Of a DNA stretch of 64,000 nt, positions 24,478 to 36,414 are shown piece by piece. Numbering within the stretch: position 1 is the stretch's first letter; the number at the start of each line of letters is the position of its first letter. The stretch lies in the NCBI GenBank assembly GCA_902778625.1, contig CACYYM010000005.1:124001-188000 (forward strand). Direction: 5' to 3'. Position numbers and translations under genes: made by a program. The stretch is from an uncultured Bacteroidales bacterium (lineage in GTDB: Bacteria > Bacteroidota > Bacteroidia > Bacteroidales > Bacteroidaceae). Under the pieces are notes generated by a model. It was not told where the DNA came from and did not search any database. It saw only the letters and a program-made list of their open reading frames with translations.

Positions 24478-26502
24478 TTATTTCATGCTCCGCTCCGTGG
24501 CTTCGGGCAGAAGATAGATTGTATGGAACGTATCGGTTGCCTCAACGACGACTGCCTTATAGCCAATGTATTTGAAGTGAAGCGTGGCATCTGTGCGAGG
24601 AACCCAGAAGACGAAATGGCCTGTGGAGTCAGTCGTTTCTGTTCCCCATATCCTTCTATCATGAAATATATGAATCATGGTATGCTCTAAAGGCTCGTCG
24701 TTTTCGTCATACACTACGCCCGTCACACGACGGCGGCTTGCTTTCAGTTCCTCATGCTGGTCCATATAGTAGTCGCATAGTGTGTCCTCTACACAGATGT
24801 ACTCTATGACGCCGTGCTTTGCTGCCTCTCCATACTTCTCGATGTAGCGTTGCTTGACATTCATGTAATCCATTACTCTGCTGACAAGCAAATGCTGCCC
24901 TTTGAAGTAGTCGAGATAAGACCTCTTGTCCAACCACTTGTTGTTTTCCTTTGGTTGAGGCACTCCGTTGATAAGGTAAAGGATGGAGTCATTGGGAGGA
25001 CTGTTATGTGAACCACGTATGACACCTTGGGGAAGAAGCCGTACCTCGTTTTCTTCGGGCACATATTTAGGCAAACCGGCGATTTGCTCTTGTGAGTTTC
25101 CTCGCAGCCGCATGTTGTGGGTCTTCTCGAGATGATGCGTGACAATGTCCTTGTCGGAGGGCGAGAACTCGAAGGACTTGTAGCCTGCTTGCTCGGCACG
25201 AAGCATGATGTCTGCGTCTTTGGGAAGCCAGAGGACGTAGTGCCCTGTGGAGTCTGTCGCTGCACCTGCCAAATCCAATTCGGGATGCTTCTTCAGTACA
25301 GCGCGTTCCCGTTTGACATGCACCCAAGCTTCCGTCAAAGGCTTGCCGTTGTTATCAAACATGTAGCCCTCAACACGGTGATACTTCTTCTTCAGTTTCG
25401 GATGCTTACAGACGTAAGCGTCGCTATAGGTGTCGGGCACGGTCGTTATCTCTATCACGCCATACTTGGCACGTCCGCCATACTTCTCGGTATAATAACT
25501 GTCTTTGTGGACGTACACGCTGTCAATCATCAGTCCCTGCTGAGAAAAGTACCGAGGCATGTATGTGTCAATGTCGTCCATGTCGTTCCCCATAATCTTA
25601 TGTTTCAAGGAATCGGGCAGCGGCTCGCCATTCACCAGGATAAGCGTGGAGTCGATTCTGTCCTTGTCGCTTGGCCCGTCGCCTGTTCCCCTAAGTCGCA
25701 TGGTGGTACCTGAACCCAAATCTGCCGAAGTGGGAACGATAGTAGCATTGGCTATCATGCGTTGAAGTTCTTCCCTTTCCTCTGGAGTGGAGGCCATAAT
25801 TACTATTGCACCGTTATTACAAGGTATCTTTATGTCTTGCAAAAGACCTTGCTCTTTGAGGTACTCTTCAATGCGTCTGTCGATTTCTTCTGACGCCATG
25901 CCACGTGAGTCAAACAGAGTCTTGCCGTTGACCACCACGAGAAATGAATCCGTTTTGCCAATCTGGTCGATGATGCTATCTCCTATCCCCCGGAGGTGCA
26001 TAGTGGTGCCTGAACCTAAGTCTGCCGAAGCGATGTCCCGTTCTGCAATCTGCCCTTGAAGAGCCTGGTCAACAGACTCGAAGGCGAGATCTTCGATGTC
26101 GTCCATCTTGAATTTCTGAACTGCACCTGTATATTCACGGGCAGGAATATCAAGTCCCGTAGTGGCCGAGGCATCAGCTTTCGCTAAAGCCAGTTCTTTG
26201 CGTGGAGTAGCGACGGGCTTTGAGACTTCTGCAACCACTTCCTTTGCAGGCACTCTTGCGGGCTTGGACACATGCTCGGGCTGTGCCGGTTGTACTTGCG
26301 CTACTAAAGGTTGCTCTGCCTGTTCCTTCCCTATATTATATATAATGAGTAGCGCCACGGATGCTGCGATACCGATGCCCAAAGCCCAAGCGAGTGCAGA
26401 GTGCCTCTTTGTCTCCTTGCCGATGACTTCCTGCTCGAAGCGTGTCCACTCCTTGTCCACGTCGGGCATGCCGATTCTCTTGTCGATGTCTTCAGTCTTC
26501 AT
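24478..26502 (-). CDS. Membrane-anchored sigma-factor partner with TonB-plug-like and carboxypeptidase-regulatory-like modules
   Basis: A 674-residue protein: short cytoplasmic head (1-37), one transmembrane segment (about 38-56), a Pro/Ala/Lys linker (60-110), then repeated modules. Module 1 (about 141-238) begins SVDQALQGQIAERD and continues SGTTMHLRGIGDS and LVVVNGKTL. Module 2 (257-356) has SGTTMRLRGTGDG, LILVNGEPL and EKYGGRAKYGVIEITT. Module 3 (463-570) has MRLRGNS, LYLINGVPQP and EKYGEAAKHGVIE. These copy the plug-domain signatures of SusC-type receptors. Two Ig-like carboxypeptidase-regulatory domains lie between and after (about 374-460, 590-665). The start is one base after the sigma gene stop, so I infer an anti-sigma-type role. 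No classical anti-sigma zinc finger or FecR domain is visible. Confidence 0.75.
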   Translation of the reverse strand: MKTEDIDKRIGMPDVDKEWTRFEQEVIGKETKRHSALAWALGIGIAASVALLIIYNIGKEQAEQPLVAQVQPAQPEHVSKPARVPAKEVVAEVSKPVATPRKELALAKADASATTGLDIPAREYTGAVQKFKMDDIEDLAFESVDQALQGQIAERDIASADLGSGTTMHLRGIGDSIIDQIGKTDSFLVVVNGKTLFDSRGMASEEIDRRIEEYLKEQGLLQDIKIPCNNGAIVIMASTPEEREELQRMIANATIVPTSADLGSGTTMRLRGTGDGPSDKDRIDSTLILVNGEPLPDSLKHKIMGNDMDDIDTYMPRYFSQQGLMIDSVYVHKDSYYTEKYGGRAKYGVIEITTVPDTYSDAYVCKHPKLKKKYHRVEGYMFDNNGKPLTEAWVHVKRERAVLKKHPELDLAGAATDSTGHYVLWLPKDADIMLRAEQAGYKSFEFSPSDKDIVTHHLEKTHNMRLRGNSQEQIAGLPKYVPEENEVRLLPQGVIRGSHNSPPNDSILYLINGVPQPKENNKWLDKRSYLDYFKGQHLLVSRVMDYMNVKQRYIEKYGEAAKHGVIEYICVEDTLCDYYMDQHEELKASRRRVTGVVYDENDEPLEHTMIHIFHDRRIWGTETTDSTGHFVFWVPRTDATLHFKYIGYKAVVVEATDTFHTIYLLPEATERSMK

Positions 26503-26503
26503 G

Positions 26504-26998
26504 TTACTTTACAATTTTAAGGTTCGACCTGATTTTGACCAAAGAGCGCGTGATGTGTTTGTTGACGGCCGACAAGCTGATGCCGAGCACGGTGGCTGTT
26601 TCCGCGTAGGTCATCTCTTCCTCGTAGTGGAGCTGGAGTACTCGGCGGTCCTGCTCCGTCAGGTTGTCGTCGATGACCTGCTGAAGTTGCTGCAGCAGCT
26701 CCTCCCGTTCCTCATCCTTCTGCCAGGCCGTTTCCTTCTGAAGTTCTTCCTTCAGTCGCCTTTGCAGTTGTCTGTCTCGCAGGATGTGCAGGCATTGGTT
26801 TCTTGTGGCAGCGAGCAGATAGCCTCGGATGCTTTCCGTGGCTATTTCAGGCTTGCCTCTCCACATTTGGACGAACACCTGATGCACGGCATCCTTAGCG
26901 TCCTCGGCATTTTCTACCAGGGAGAACGCCATGCGATACATGTGCGGATAGCTGTCCTTGAATAGCCGTTCGAACTGTTGTTTGCTGTAGTCCATCAT
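26504..26998 (-). CDS. ECF-type RNA polymerase sigma factor
   Basis: A 164-residue sigma-70 family protein with region 2 (about 10-75, AFSLVENAEDAKDAVHQVFVQMW) and region 4 helix-turn-helix (about 110-158, MTYAETATVLGISLSAVNKHITRSLVKIR). It would direct RNA polymerase to a small regulon in response to an envelope signal passed by its membrane partner, encoded one base downstream. No canonical TAnnTTTG box is visible in front of it, so it may be self-activated. The gene upstream ends 159 bp away behind a 22-bp array that probably stops its transcript. Confidence 0.92.
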   Translation of the reverse strand: MMDYSKQQFERLFKDSYPHMYRMAFSLVENAEDAKDAVHQVFVQMWRGKPEIATESIRGYLLAATRNQCLHILRDRQLQRRLKEELQKETAWQKDEEREELLQQLQQVIDDNLTEQDRRVLQLHYEEEMTYAETATVLGISLSAVNKHITRSLVKIRSNLKIVK

Positions 26999-27061
26999 GT
27001 CTTTTTGGCCTCGTTACATCTATAAGACCATCGAGCTGCGAAATCAAATACCCCTAATCGC

Positions 27062-27152
27062 AAAAAAAACGCCGCGTGCGGCGATTGCAATCCCCGCGTG
27101 CGGCGTTGCTGGTTTCCGCGTGCGGCGTTTGCGATCCCCGCGTGCGGCGTTT
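27062..27152. repeat. 22-bp dyad array, 4 GC-rich units, with leftward terminator
   Basis: CCGCGTGCGG cores at 27072, 27094, 27116 and 27138, exactly 22 bp apart, with GATTGCAATC, TTGCTGG and TTTGCGATC spacers. The array begins 4 bp past the stop of the leftward oxidoreductase. Read leftward, the last unit is CGCCG-CACG-CGGCG followed by eight Ts (27083-27062), a usable intrinsic terminator. Confidence 0.92.
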
Positions 27153-27156
27153 TTTC

Positions 27157-28152
27157 TTATATCTTTTCGAGAATGCGGTCCATCACCCAGTTGACGCTGG
27201 TGGCACTGATGCTGTCGGCGGTGCAGATGCTGCTTTGCTGCAGGTGCTCCACTACGCTCTGTATGAGAGGCAACTGGACATGCTCGGGGTTCTCGACATG
27301 AAATTCCTGTCGCCCTTGCTCATTACGCAAGACGATGGGCTCGTAGGTGAAGACCGAGAAGTGCAGTTGTCCCCGGTCGCCTATGAGCTCTATGCGGTCG
27401 GTGCGTGCGCTCTCGTGGCTGACGAAGCACCACGAGCCGCTGCCGGGCAAACCGTCGGAGAACTGGAAGGCCGCGCTCACGGTGTCTTCCGTCTCATAGA
27501 GTCCGCCGCGATTGCTGCTGAAGCCTTTCGCCCTGACAATCGGCCCGAAGATCTCTTGCAGCAGGTCAATCTGATGAGGAGCGAGGTCGTAGAAGTAACC
27601 GCCGCCGGCAATGTCGCGCTGCACACGCCAGGGAAGGGCTGTGCTGTTGTAGTCGAGGTCGCGAGGCGGGCAGGCAAAGCGTATCTGAACAGACGTGACC
27701 TTACCGATGGCACCGTTCTCCACCAGTTCCTTCACTTTCTGGAAGTAAGGCAGGCAGCGCCTGTAGTAAGCCACAAAGCATGGGACACGCGTCTGTTCGC
27801 TGACACGGTTGATGCGCTGGCAGTCGAGGTAGCTGCTGGCGAGAGGTTTCTCTACATAGACGGGCTTGCCTGCCTTCATCGCCATAATGGCATAGGTGGC
27901 GTGCGAGGAAGGTGGGGTAGCGATGTAGATGGCGTTAACCTCGGGGTCGTTGATGAGCTGCAGGGCGTCGGTGTACCAGCGCGGGATGTTGTGCCGCTCG
28001 GCATAAGAGCTTGCCTTCTCCTTGCTGCGACTCATCACGGCCTGTATGCGCGAGCCAGGCACAAGGTTGAAAGCCGGGCCGCTCTTCTTCTCGGTTACTT
28101 CACCGCAACCGATGAAGCCCCAGCGTATTTCTTTGTATATAGGTTGTGGCAT
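27157..28152 (-). CDS. Gfo/Idh/MocA-family oxidoreductase
   Basis: A 331-residue cytoplasmic NAD(P)-dependent oxidoreductase with no leader peptide. Rossmann motif FIGCGEVTEKKSG near the N terminus, catalytic-lysine motif VEKPLASS, and the typical C-terminal sheet. It starts directly at the end of the porin gene (no gap) and is the last gene of the beta-galactosidase operon, so it probably handles a sugar or sugar acid released there. It is not closely similar to the exported oxidoreductase at 3978-5282. Confidence 0.9.
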   Translation of the reverse strand: MPQPIYKEIRWGFIGCGEVTEKKSGPAFNLVPGSRIQAVMSRSKEKASSYAERHNIPRWYTDALQLINDPEVNAIYIATPPSSHATYAIMAMKAGKPVYVEKPLASSYLDCQRINRVSEQTRVPCFVAYYRRCLPYFQKVKELVENGAIGKVTSVQIRFACPPRDLDYNSTALPWRVQRDIAGGGYFYDLAPHQIDLLQEIFGPIVRAKGFSSNRGGLYETEDTVSAAFQFSDGLPGSGSWCFVSHESARTDRIELIGDRGQLHFSVFTYEPIVLRNEQGRQEFHVENPEHVQLPLIQSVVEHLQQSSICTADSISATSVNWVMDRILEKI

Positions 28153-30411
28153 TTAATTGAAAAAGTTCCAGCTAAGGCCGAAGTGGATTGTCATAGGATT
28201 GATGGGGTAGTGCGGAACGAGGAACATGTGGCCGGAGCCTGCGTTGACATGCTTTGCCGAGACATATATGCGGCAATGCTTGAGGTGCAAGTTGGCATAA
28301 GCGCCTATGATGGGATAGTTTCCTATCTCCATTCGCTCGTGGTTTGTGTCTTGCACGGCAAACTGCTGGATGGCAGGGCTGTAGTCAGGCGCATAGTACG
28401 ACGTGAAGTAGCGCATGTCGGCACCAATCTGCACTCGCAATACTTTTGCAATGCCAATACGGAAAAGCAAATAGAAGTTGGAGTAGATGTTGAACTTTGG
28501 CAGGGGCAACGCGTCCTGATTGCTGCTCGTCTGGAAACTTGCTTGATTATCCCAATGGATGAACTTCCAGTTGAGGTCCTGAGCAAGAGTGGCGCCGAAT
28601 ACTTGCACGCTGCCTGCCTGCATGACGCCGACGGCATGGCTGAAGTCCGTCGGCTGAAGGCTCGCTGCATCCTTTCCCTCGCGCAACGTGTTCTGCATGC
28701 CGAAGTAAGTGTAGTTCGATACATTCTCGAAGCCTATCTGTAGCCTTGTGCCGAACTTCTTGAGGCGCAGGTTGCCGTCAACTTTGAAGCGTACCTCGCG
28801 GCTCAGGTCTGTGTTGTCCCACCAAGCAATCTGCGAGTGATAGTGACGGAAGAAGAACGACGGTTTGCGGTGCATAAAGCTGACGTGAACGTCAGCGAGC
28901 AATGTGTCACGTTTGCCGAGATGCTGTTGCAGGTCGGTCTTGCCGTCGATATTCAAGTCGCCGAGATGTTCGCCGATGAGCCAGAACTCGGCCGACGTGT
29001 TGAAGTGGAAGCGGGAACCTTGCGTTCGAGCCAGCTCACCACCTACTGAGACGTCGCTTTCCGTGTAACGCGTTGCGCCCCACTGCTCATTCATCAATTG
29101 ATAAGTACGCAACTTGTGTGTGCCGAAAAGCGTTATGCCAAACTGTGCCCACTTGTTGAAACCCTCGCGAAGAGCAACGCCAAACGTGTTCCGTACGGAA
29201 AGGGCTCGCGAGATGTCGGCCATCTTCTTGCCGTCTCCAAAGTAGAGGTTTGTGTAGTAATCCTTTGTCGTGTTGTGCGACAGGTATTCGTGCTTAAGGT
29301 TGCTGACGTCAAAGGTGTGGATGATGCTTGTGACGGGCACGAACTCCTTTGGCACCTCCTGCTTGTCTTGCCACGCTTGCAGGAGCGAATCGACAGCAAG
29401 CTTCCGTGCTAGCGTGTCTTGCCGTAGCACAGTCTGTATGCTGTCGGGCAAGTCAGAAATAAGCTCCGAGGCAGATGGGGGTACAGGCTTCAGCGAGTCA
29501 GGCACTTCGATGAGGCGCGTAAAGCCGAGATTGTAGCGATGTGTCAGGTAATAGTGCTGTTCGTGATTGCGGTTCCACGTCTGGTCGAGCATCGTTGGAA
29601 TGTTGCCCGGACTGTACGACTGCCCGAGGCTCAAAGGGTTCTCAATGTAGCGGTCGTCCTCGATGCCGCCGTTCTCGCCCATCTTCATGTGGTTGATGCC
29701 GATGTATGCATGCAGGTTGTAGCGGTCGCCACGATAGTAGCCATAGAACGTACTGCCGAACATGCTGTTTGGCTGAGCATAGTAATAACCGACGCCATAA
29801 CTGTAGTCTATCTTGAGACCCAAGCCGGCAATCTTGTTGATGTTCGTTGCGAAGTATGCCCTGACGCGGTCCTCGCCCGTCTGCCTGTTGCCGCACGAGT
29901 GATAGGCGAGGTTTGTGATGGGGCTCTTCGTGTTGGTGAAGCGGAAGTCGGATAGCGAGCCTCGGAAAAAGCTGAGGGGTTGCAGAAAGAGGAACTCGTC
30001 GGACGTGTTGTCGCGGTTGAAGTAGAGACGGTTCAGGCGCGGCGAGCCGATGTTGGCAAGGTAGTTGTATTCGCCCGCGTAACCGTCCGTGGCATTAAAC
30101 TTCTGGAAGTCGTGCACGACAGTATCGTTGTTCTCTGCATCGACGACGGTGCCCAGGCGAGGCTCCAAGACCCATTGAAACTGCCCGATGGGAATGTCCT
30201 TCTTGTTCTTGAAGCGCGTCGTGTCACGTCCCCAAGTGGTGCGATTTCCAGCACCGTCAATGTAGGACCCGTTTTCTGGTGCCACCATATACGTCTCGCC
30301 ATCATCATAAAGGGCAGCGTTGCTTCCGTCCTTATTGACGCGATGCACTTGTGCACTTGCTGGCAGCAAGAGGCATATAATACAGAATAATATGTATAGC
30401 CTGCGGTTCAT
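28153..30411 (-). CDS. Putative outer-membrane porin (Porin_10 family)
   Basis: A 752-residue protein with signal peptide (1-20, LLLPASAQ) and a long series of amphipathic, aromatic-rich beta-strands ending in a C-terminal Phe (HFGLSWNFFN), as expected for an outer-membrane barrel. It matches my memory of the Bacteroidetes putative-porin family. A soluble, charged insert (about 300-350, PPSASELISDLPDS...) probably forms a loop. It lies 8 bp after a small membrane protein gene and directly before an oxidoreductase gene. Export of hydrolysis products or nutrient uptake are both possible. Confidence 0.82.
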   Translation of the reverse strand: MNRRLYILFCIICLLLPASAQVHRVNKDGSNAALYDDGETYMVAPENGSYIDGAGNRTTWGRDTTRFKNKKDIPIGQFQWVLEPRLGTVVDAENNDTVVHDFQKFNATDGYAGEYNYLANIGSPRLNRLYFNRDNTSDEFLFLQPLSFFRGSLSDFRFTNTKSPITNLAYHSCGNRQTGEDRVRAYFATNINKIAGLGLKIDYSYGVGYYYAQPNSMFGSTFYGYYRGDRYNLHAYIGINHMKMGENGGIEDDRYIENPLSLGQSYSPGNIPTMLDQTWNRNHEQHYYLTHRYNLGFTRLIEVPDSLKPVPPSASELISDLPDSIQTVLRQDTLARKLAVDSLLQAWQDKQEVPKEFVPVTSIIHTFDVSNLKHEYLSHNTTKDYYTNLYFGDGKKMADISRALSVRNTFGVALREGFNKWAQFGITLFGTHKLRTYQLMNEQWGATRYTESDVSVGGELARTQGSRFHFNTSAEFWLIGEHLGDLNIDGKTDLQQHLGKRDTLLADVHVSFMHRKPSFFFRHYHSQIAWWDNTDLSREVRFKVDGNLRLKKFGTRLQIGFENVSNYTYFGMQNTLREGKDAASLQPTDFSHAVGVMQAGSVQVFGATLAQDLNWKFIHWDNQASFQTSSNQDALPLPKFNIYSNFYLLFRIGIAKVLRVQIGADMRYFTSYYAPDYSPAIQQFAVQDTNHERMEIGNYPIIGAYANLHLKHCRIYVSAKHVNAGSGHMFLVPHYPINPMTIHFGLSWNFFN

Positions 30412-30419
30412 GCTTTAGG

Positions 30420-30653
30420 TTAGAGGAGACGCAATATGAATTCCACTACCTTGAATGCCATGCCGATGGCGATGACAATGAGTGCTGGCACGTGATTCGC
30501 ACTGCCGAAGAAGTACATGCATAGCCCGACGACAGCAAGGATGAGGAATAGGAAGTTGAGCACTATCCTGACCTTTGTGCTGTCGAAACGGCTTGCACGT
30601 TTCTTGCGAATGCGTTCCACTTGTTCTTCTAGGGAAAGTTCTTCCTGTTTCAT
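30420..30653 (-). CDS. Small membrane protein, 77 residues
   Basis: A charged N-terminal helix (EELSLEEQVERIRKKRASRF) is followed by two transmembrane segments (about 29-48 and 54-74). It lies between the GH2 enzyme (11 bp) and the porin (8 bp) in a leftward operon. Small proteins of this type are common beside the putative porin in Bacteroidetes; no function is known to me. Confidence 0.75.
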   Translation of the reverse strand: MKQEELSLEEQVERIRKKRASRFDSTKVRIVLNFLFLILAVVGLCMYFFGSANHVPALIVIAIGMAFKVVEFILRLL

Positions 30654-30664
30654 GTCTGTTTAGC

Positions 30665-34348
<3,684 letters not shown>

Positions 34349-34417
34349 TCAAGGCACGAATAAATGGGTACAATACAAAAGAAAAACAAGTTTTCCGTGC
34401 TCTTCTTGGAAGGATAC

Positions 34418-34602
34418 TGTGGTGTGTCGGCAAACTCGGCGTGCTAAGTTGTCAAACTCAACGTGTTAAAATGGTCAACTTAACGTGCTGAAAAAATTTT
34501 TTAGCGTGGTGCAATTTCAAACGCCGCCTGCGGAGATGTAAAACGCCGCGTGCGGCGATGGCAATCCCCGCGTGCGGAAATGGCAATCCCCGCGTGCGGC
34601 GT
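34418..34602. repeat. 22-bp dyad array, 8-9 units, CGTG/CAAACT units running into GC-rich units
   Basis: Cores at 34440, 34462 and 34484 (CGTG), 34505 (CGTG, one base short), then 34527 (CCTG), 34549, 34571 and 34593 (CGTG of CCGCGTGCGG). A weaker TGTG lies at 34418. The CAAACT-type and GC-rich families thus share one uninterrupted 22-bp phase. The array fills most of the 378-base gap between two leftward genes and ends 5 bp before the stop of the transglycosylase gene. The rest of the gap holds the promoter and inverted repeat listed above. Confidence 0.92.
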
Positions 34603-34606
34603 TTTG

Positions 34607-35740
34607 TCACTCTTCTGGCGTCCATTCCTCGGCAGGCTTGACGACGCTCTTGTATTCGCCGTCCTGAAGGCTTTTGCGGGAAGGCGATGGGGTGCTGCCA
34701 CTACTGTAAGAGCGAGCACTTCCGCGATACTGGTTCCATCGGTTCATGATGAGGCGTACGTAAGCCTCCGTTTCGCTGCCCCGCATATAACCGTTCACGA
34801 CGTCCGGGTCTCTATAGTAGCGAGGCTCGGCGAGGCGCAGAATGTAGGGTGCCACTTCGTGCCAAACCTGATGGTTTCGCCCAGCTTTTCGAGCCAAAGT
34901 CTGTGCGTCCTGAACGTGTCCGACACCGCCATTGTAAGCTGCCAGCGTGAAGCGGATGCGCTCTTCGCTGTCCCTGATGTCGGAGAACGACTGGCTGACT
35001 TTCCTGATGTAACGTGCCGAAGCGGCAATGTTCTGCTCCGGGTCGAAGCGTTTGTCCGAGGGAACTCCCATGGCATCGGCTGTGAAAGGCATCAACTGCA
35101 TGAGTCCCATTGCCCCCATCGACGAGACGGCATTGGGGTCGAAGCCTGATTCCTGATAACACATGGCAGCAAGCAACCGCCAGTCCCAGCCGGCAGCCGA
35201 GCTGTAACGGCGAAAGAGGTCGTCGTATGCGGAGATGATACCGTGCGCAGCATCCTGCATGACGGGCCGCATGTGGCGTCGGACGGTGACGGTCGTGTTG
35301 TTGGCCGCGCTCTCGATTTGCTTGATGCGCTCGGGTTTCCACCATTCCGCGATGGCCTGGCTCAGCAAGGGCTCGTTGTCGCGCGTCTGCCAGTTCGGCA
35401 TCTCGAGGGCGATGAAGTCGATTTGCCCTTGCTTCAACTTTTGCAACAAGGACGCAGTATCAGGGGAAATCTCCATTTGCAGGACAACGCCGATGCTTTG
35501 AGCAAAGGCTTCGGCAAGCATGTACTGAGCGCCCATGCCCTTGCCGTGATACTCGTAGTAGGTGTCCGGCCCGCTTAGCGTTCCTGCGATAATCGTGCCG
35601 CTATGCTGTATCTCGTGCAGGTCGTAGTACTGCAATGTGTCCGCTTTATCCGCATCATCGGCAAAGAGAACGGATGTTTCTTTCTCTTGCTTTGCAGTAC
35701 AAGAAACAAGGAGGAAAAGGAGAAGAAGGTAGGGCTTCAA
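34607..35740 (-). CDS. MltF-like membrane-bound lytic transglycosylase (lipoprotein)
   Basis: A 377-residue lipoprotein: signal with lipobox LLVSC (Cys 14), a solute-binding-protein-like domain (about 40-155, SGTIIAGTLSGPDTYYEY...), and an SLT goose-lysozyme-type catalytic domain (about 170-330). The catalytic Glu is E197 in YQESGFDPNAVSSMGAMGLMQ. It cleaves peptidoglycan glycan strands to 1,6-anhydro ends, probably at the outer membrane. Order of domains and length match MltF. Its start overlaps the udk stop by 4 bp. The Ser-rich tail after about 340 is probably disordered. Confidence 0.9.
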   Translation of the reverse strand: MKPYLLLLFLLVSCTAKQEKETSVLFADDADKADTLQYYDLHEIQHSGTIIAGTLSGPDTYYEYHGKGMGAQYMLAEAFAQSIGVVLQMEISPDTASLLQKLKQGQIDFIALEMPNWQTRDNEPLLSQAIAEWWKPERIKQIESAANNTTVTVRRHMRPVMQDAAHGIISAYDDLFRRYSSAAGWDWRLLAAMCYQESGFDPNAVSSMGAMGLMQLMPFTADAMGVPSDKRFDPEQNIAASARYIRKVSQSFSDIRDSEERIRFTLAAYNGGVGHVQDAQTLARKAGRNHQVWHEVAPYILRLAEPRYYRDPDVVNGYMRGSETEAYVRLIMNRWNQYRGSARSYSSGSTPSPSRKSLQDGEYKSVVKPAEEWTPEE

Positions 35741-36348
35741 GGCTTAATCCTATGAATGATGTAGGTCCTCATGATCTCGATGGCTTGCTGGTTGTTGCCG
35801 CCTTGCGGGATGATGAGGTCGGCATAGCGCTTCGTCGGCTCGATGAACTCTTCGTGCATCGGCTTCAAGACGTCGAGATAGCGGTCGAGCACCATTTGAG
35901 TTGTGCGGCCTCGCTCAACTGTGTCGCGTTGGATGACACGTATGAGGCGCTCGTCCGGGTCGGCATCAACGAATATCTTCAAGTCCATGAGGTCGCGCAA
36001 CTGCTTCTTCCAGAGCGCCATAATGCCTTCGATGATGATGACTTCGCAAGGCTCGACATGCACCGTTTCAGGCAAGCGGTTGCTGATAATGTAGCTGTAA
36101 GTGGGCTGCTCGATGCTCTTCCCCTGCCGCAACGCCTGTATCTGCTGGGTGAGAAGCTTCCAGTCGAAGGCGTCGGGATGGTCGAAGTTGATGCGCCTGC
36201 GCTCCTCGGGCGTGAGGTGCGACGTGTCGTTGTAGTAGGAGTCCTGCGGGATGAGTGCTACTCTGTCTGTGGGAAGCGTCTCGAGTATCTTCTTTACGAC
36301 TGTTGTTTTGCCAGAGCCTGTGCCTCCGGCGATGCCGATGATATACAT
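35737..36348 (-). CDS. udk: Uridine kinase
   Basis: A 203-residue P-loop kinase that phosphorylates uridine and cytidine in the salvage pathway. Walker A is GGTGSGKTT (8-16); other family segments are PQDSYYND and the FDHPDAFDW nucleoside site. Typical bacterial Udk length. It overlaps the lytic transglycosylase by 4 bp, so the two share a transcript although their functions differ. The 66-bp gap upstream holds a small hairpin (CCGCC-TGAT-GGCGG at 36393-36406) just past the GH29 stop. Confidence 0.95.
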   Translation of the reverse strand: MYIIGIAGGTGSGKTTVVKKILETLPTDRVALIPQDSYYNDTSHLTPEERRRINFDHPDAFDWKLLTQQIQALRQGKSIEQPTYSYIISNRLPETVHVEPCEVIIIEGIMALWKKQLRDLMDLKIFVDADPDERLIRVIQRDTVERGRTTQMVLDRYLDVLKPMHEEFIEPTKRYADLIIPQGGNNQQAIEIMRTYIIHRIKP

Positions 36349-36414
36349 CTTCGTTATTTACGATTTGACAATTTACGATTTACTATTTCATTCCGCCTGA
36401 TGGCGGATAGGGGG

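Noticed and set aside
27076-28743. 555-codon open frame antisense to the oxidoreductase and porin genes
   Set aside because: It begins inside a 22-bp repeat array and crosses two convincing genes on the other strand.
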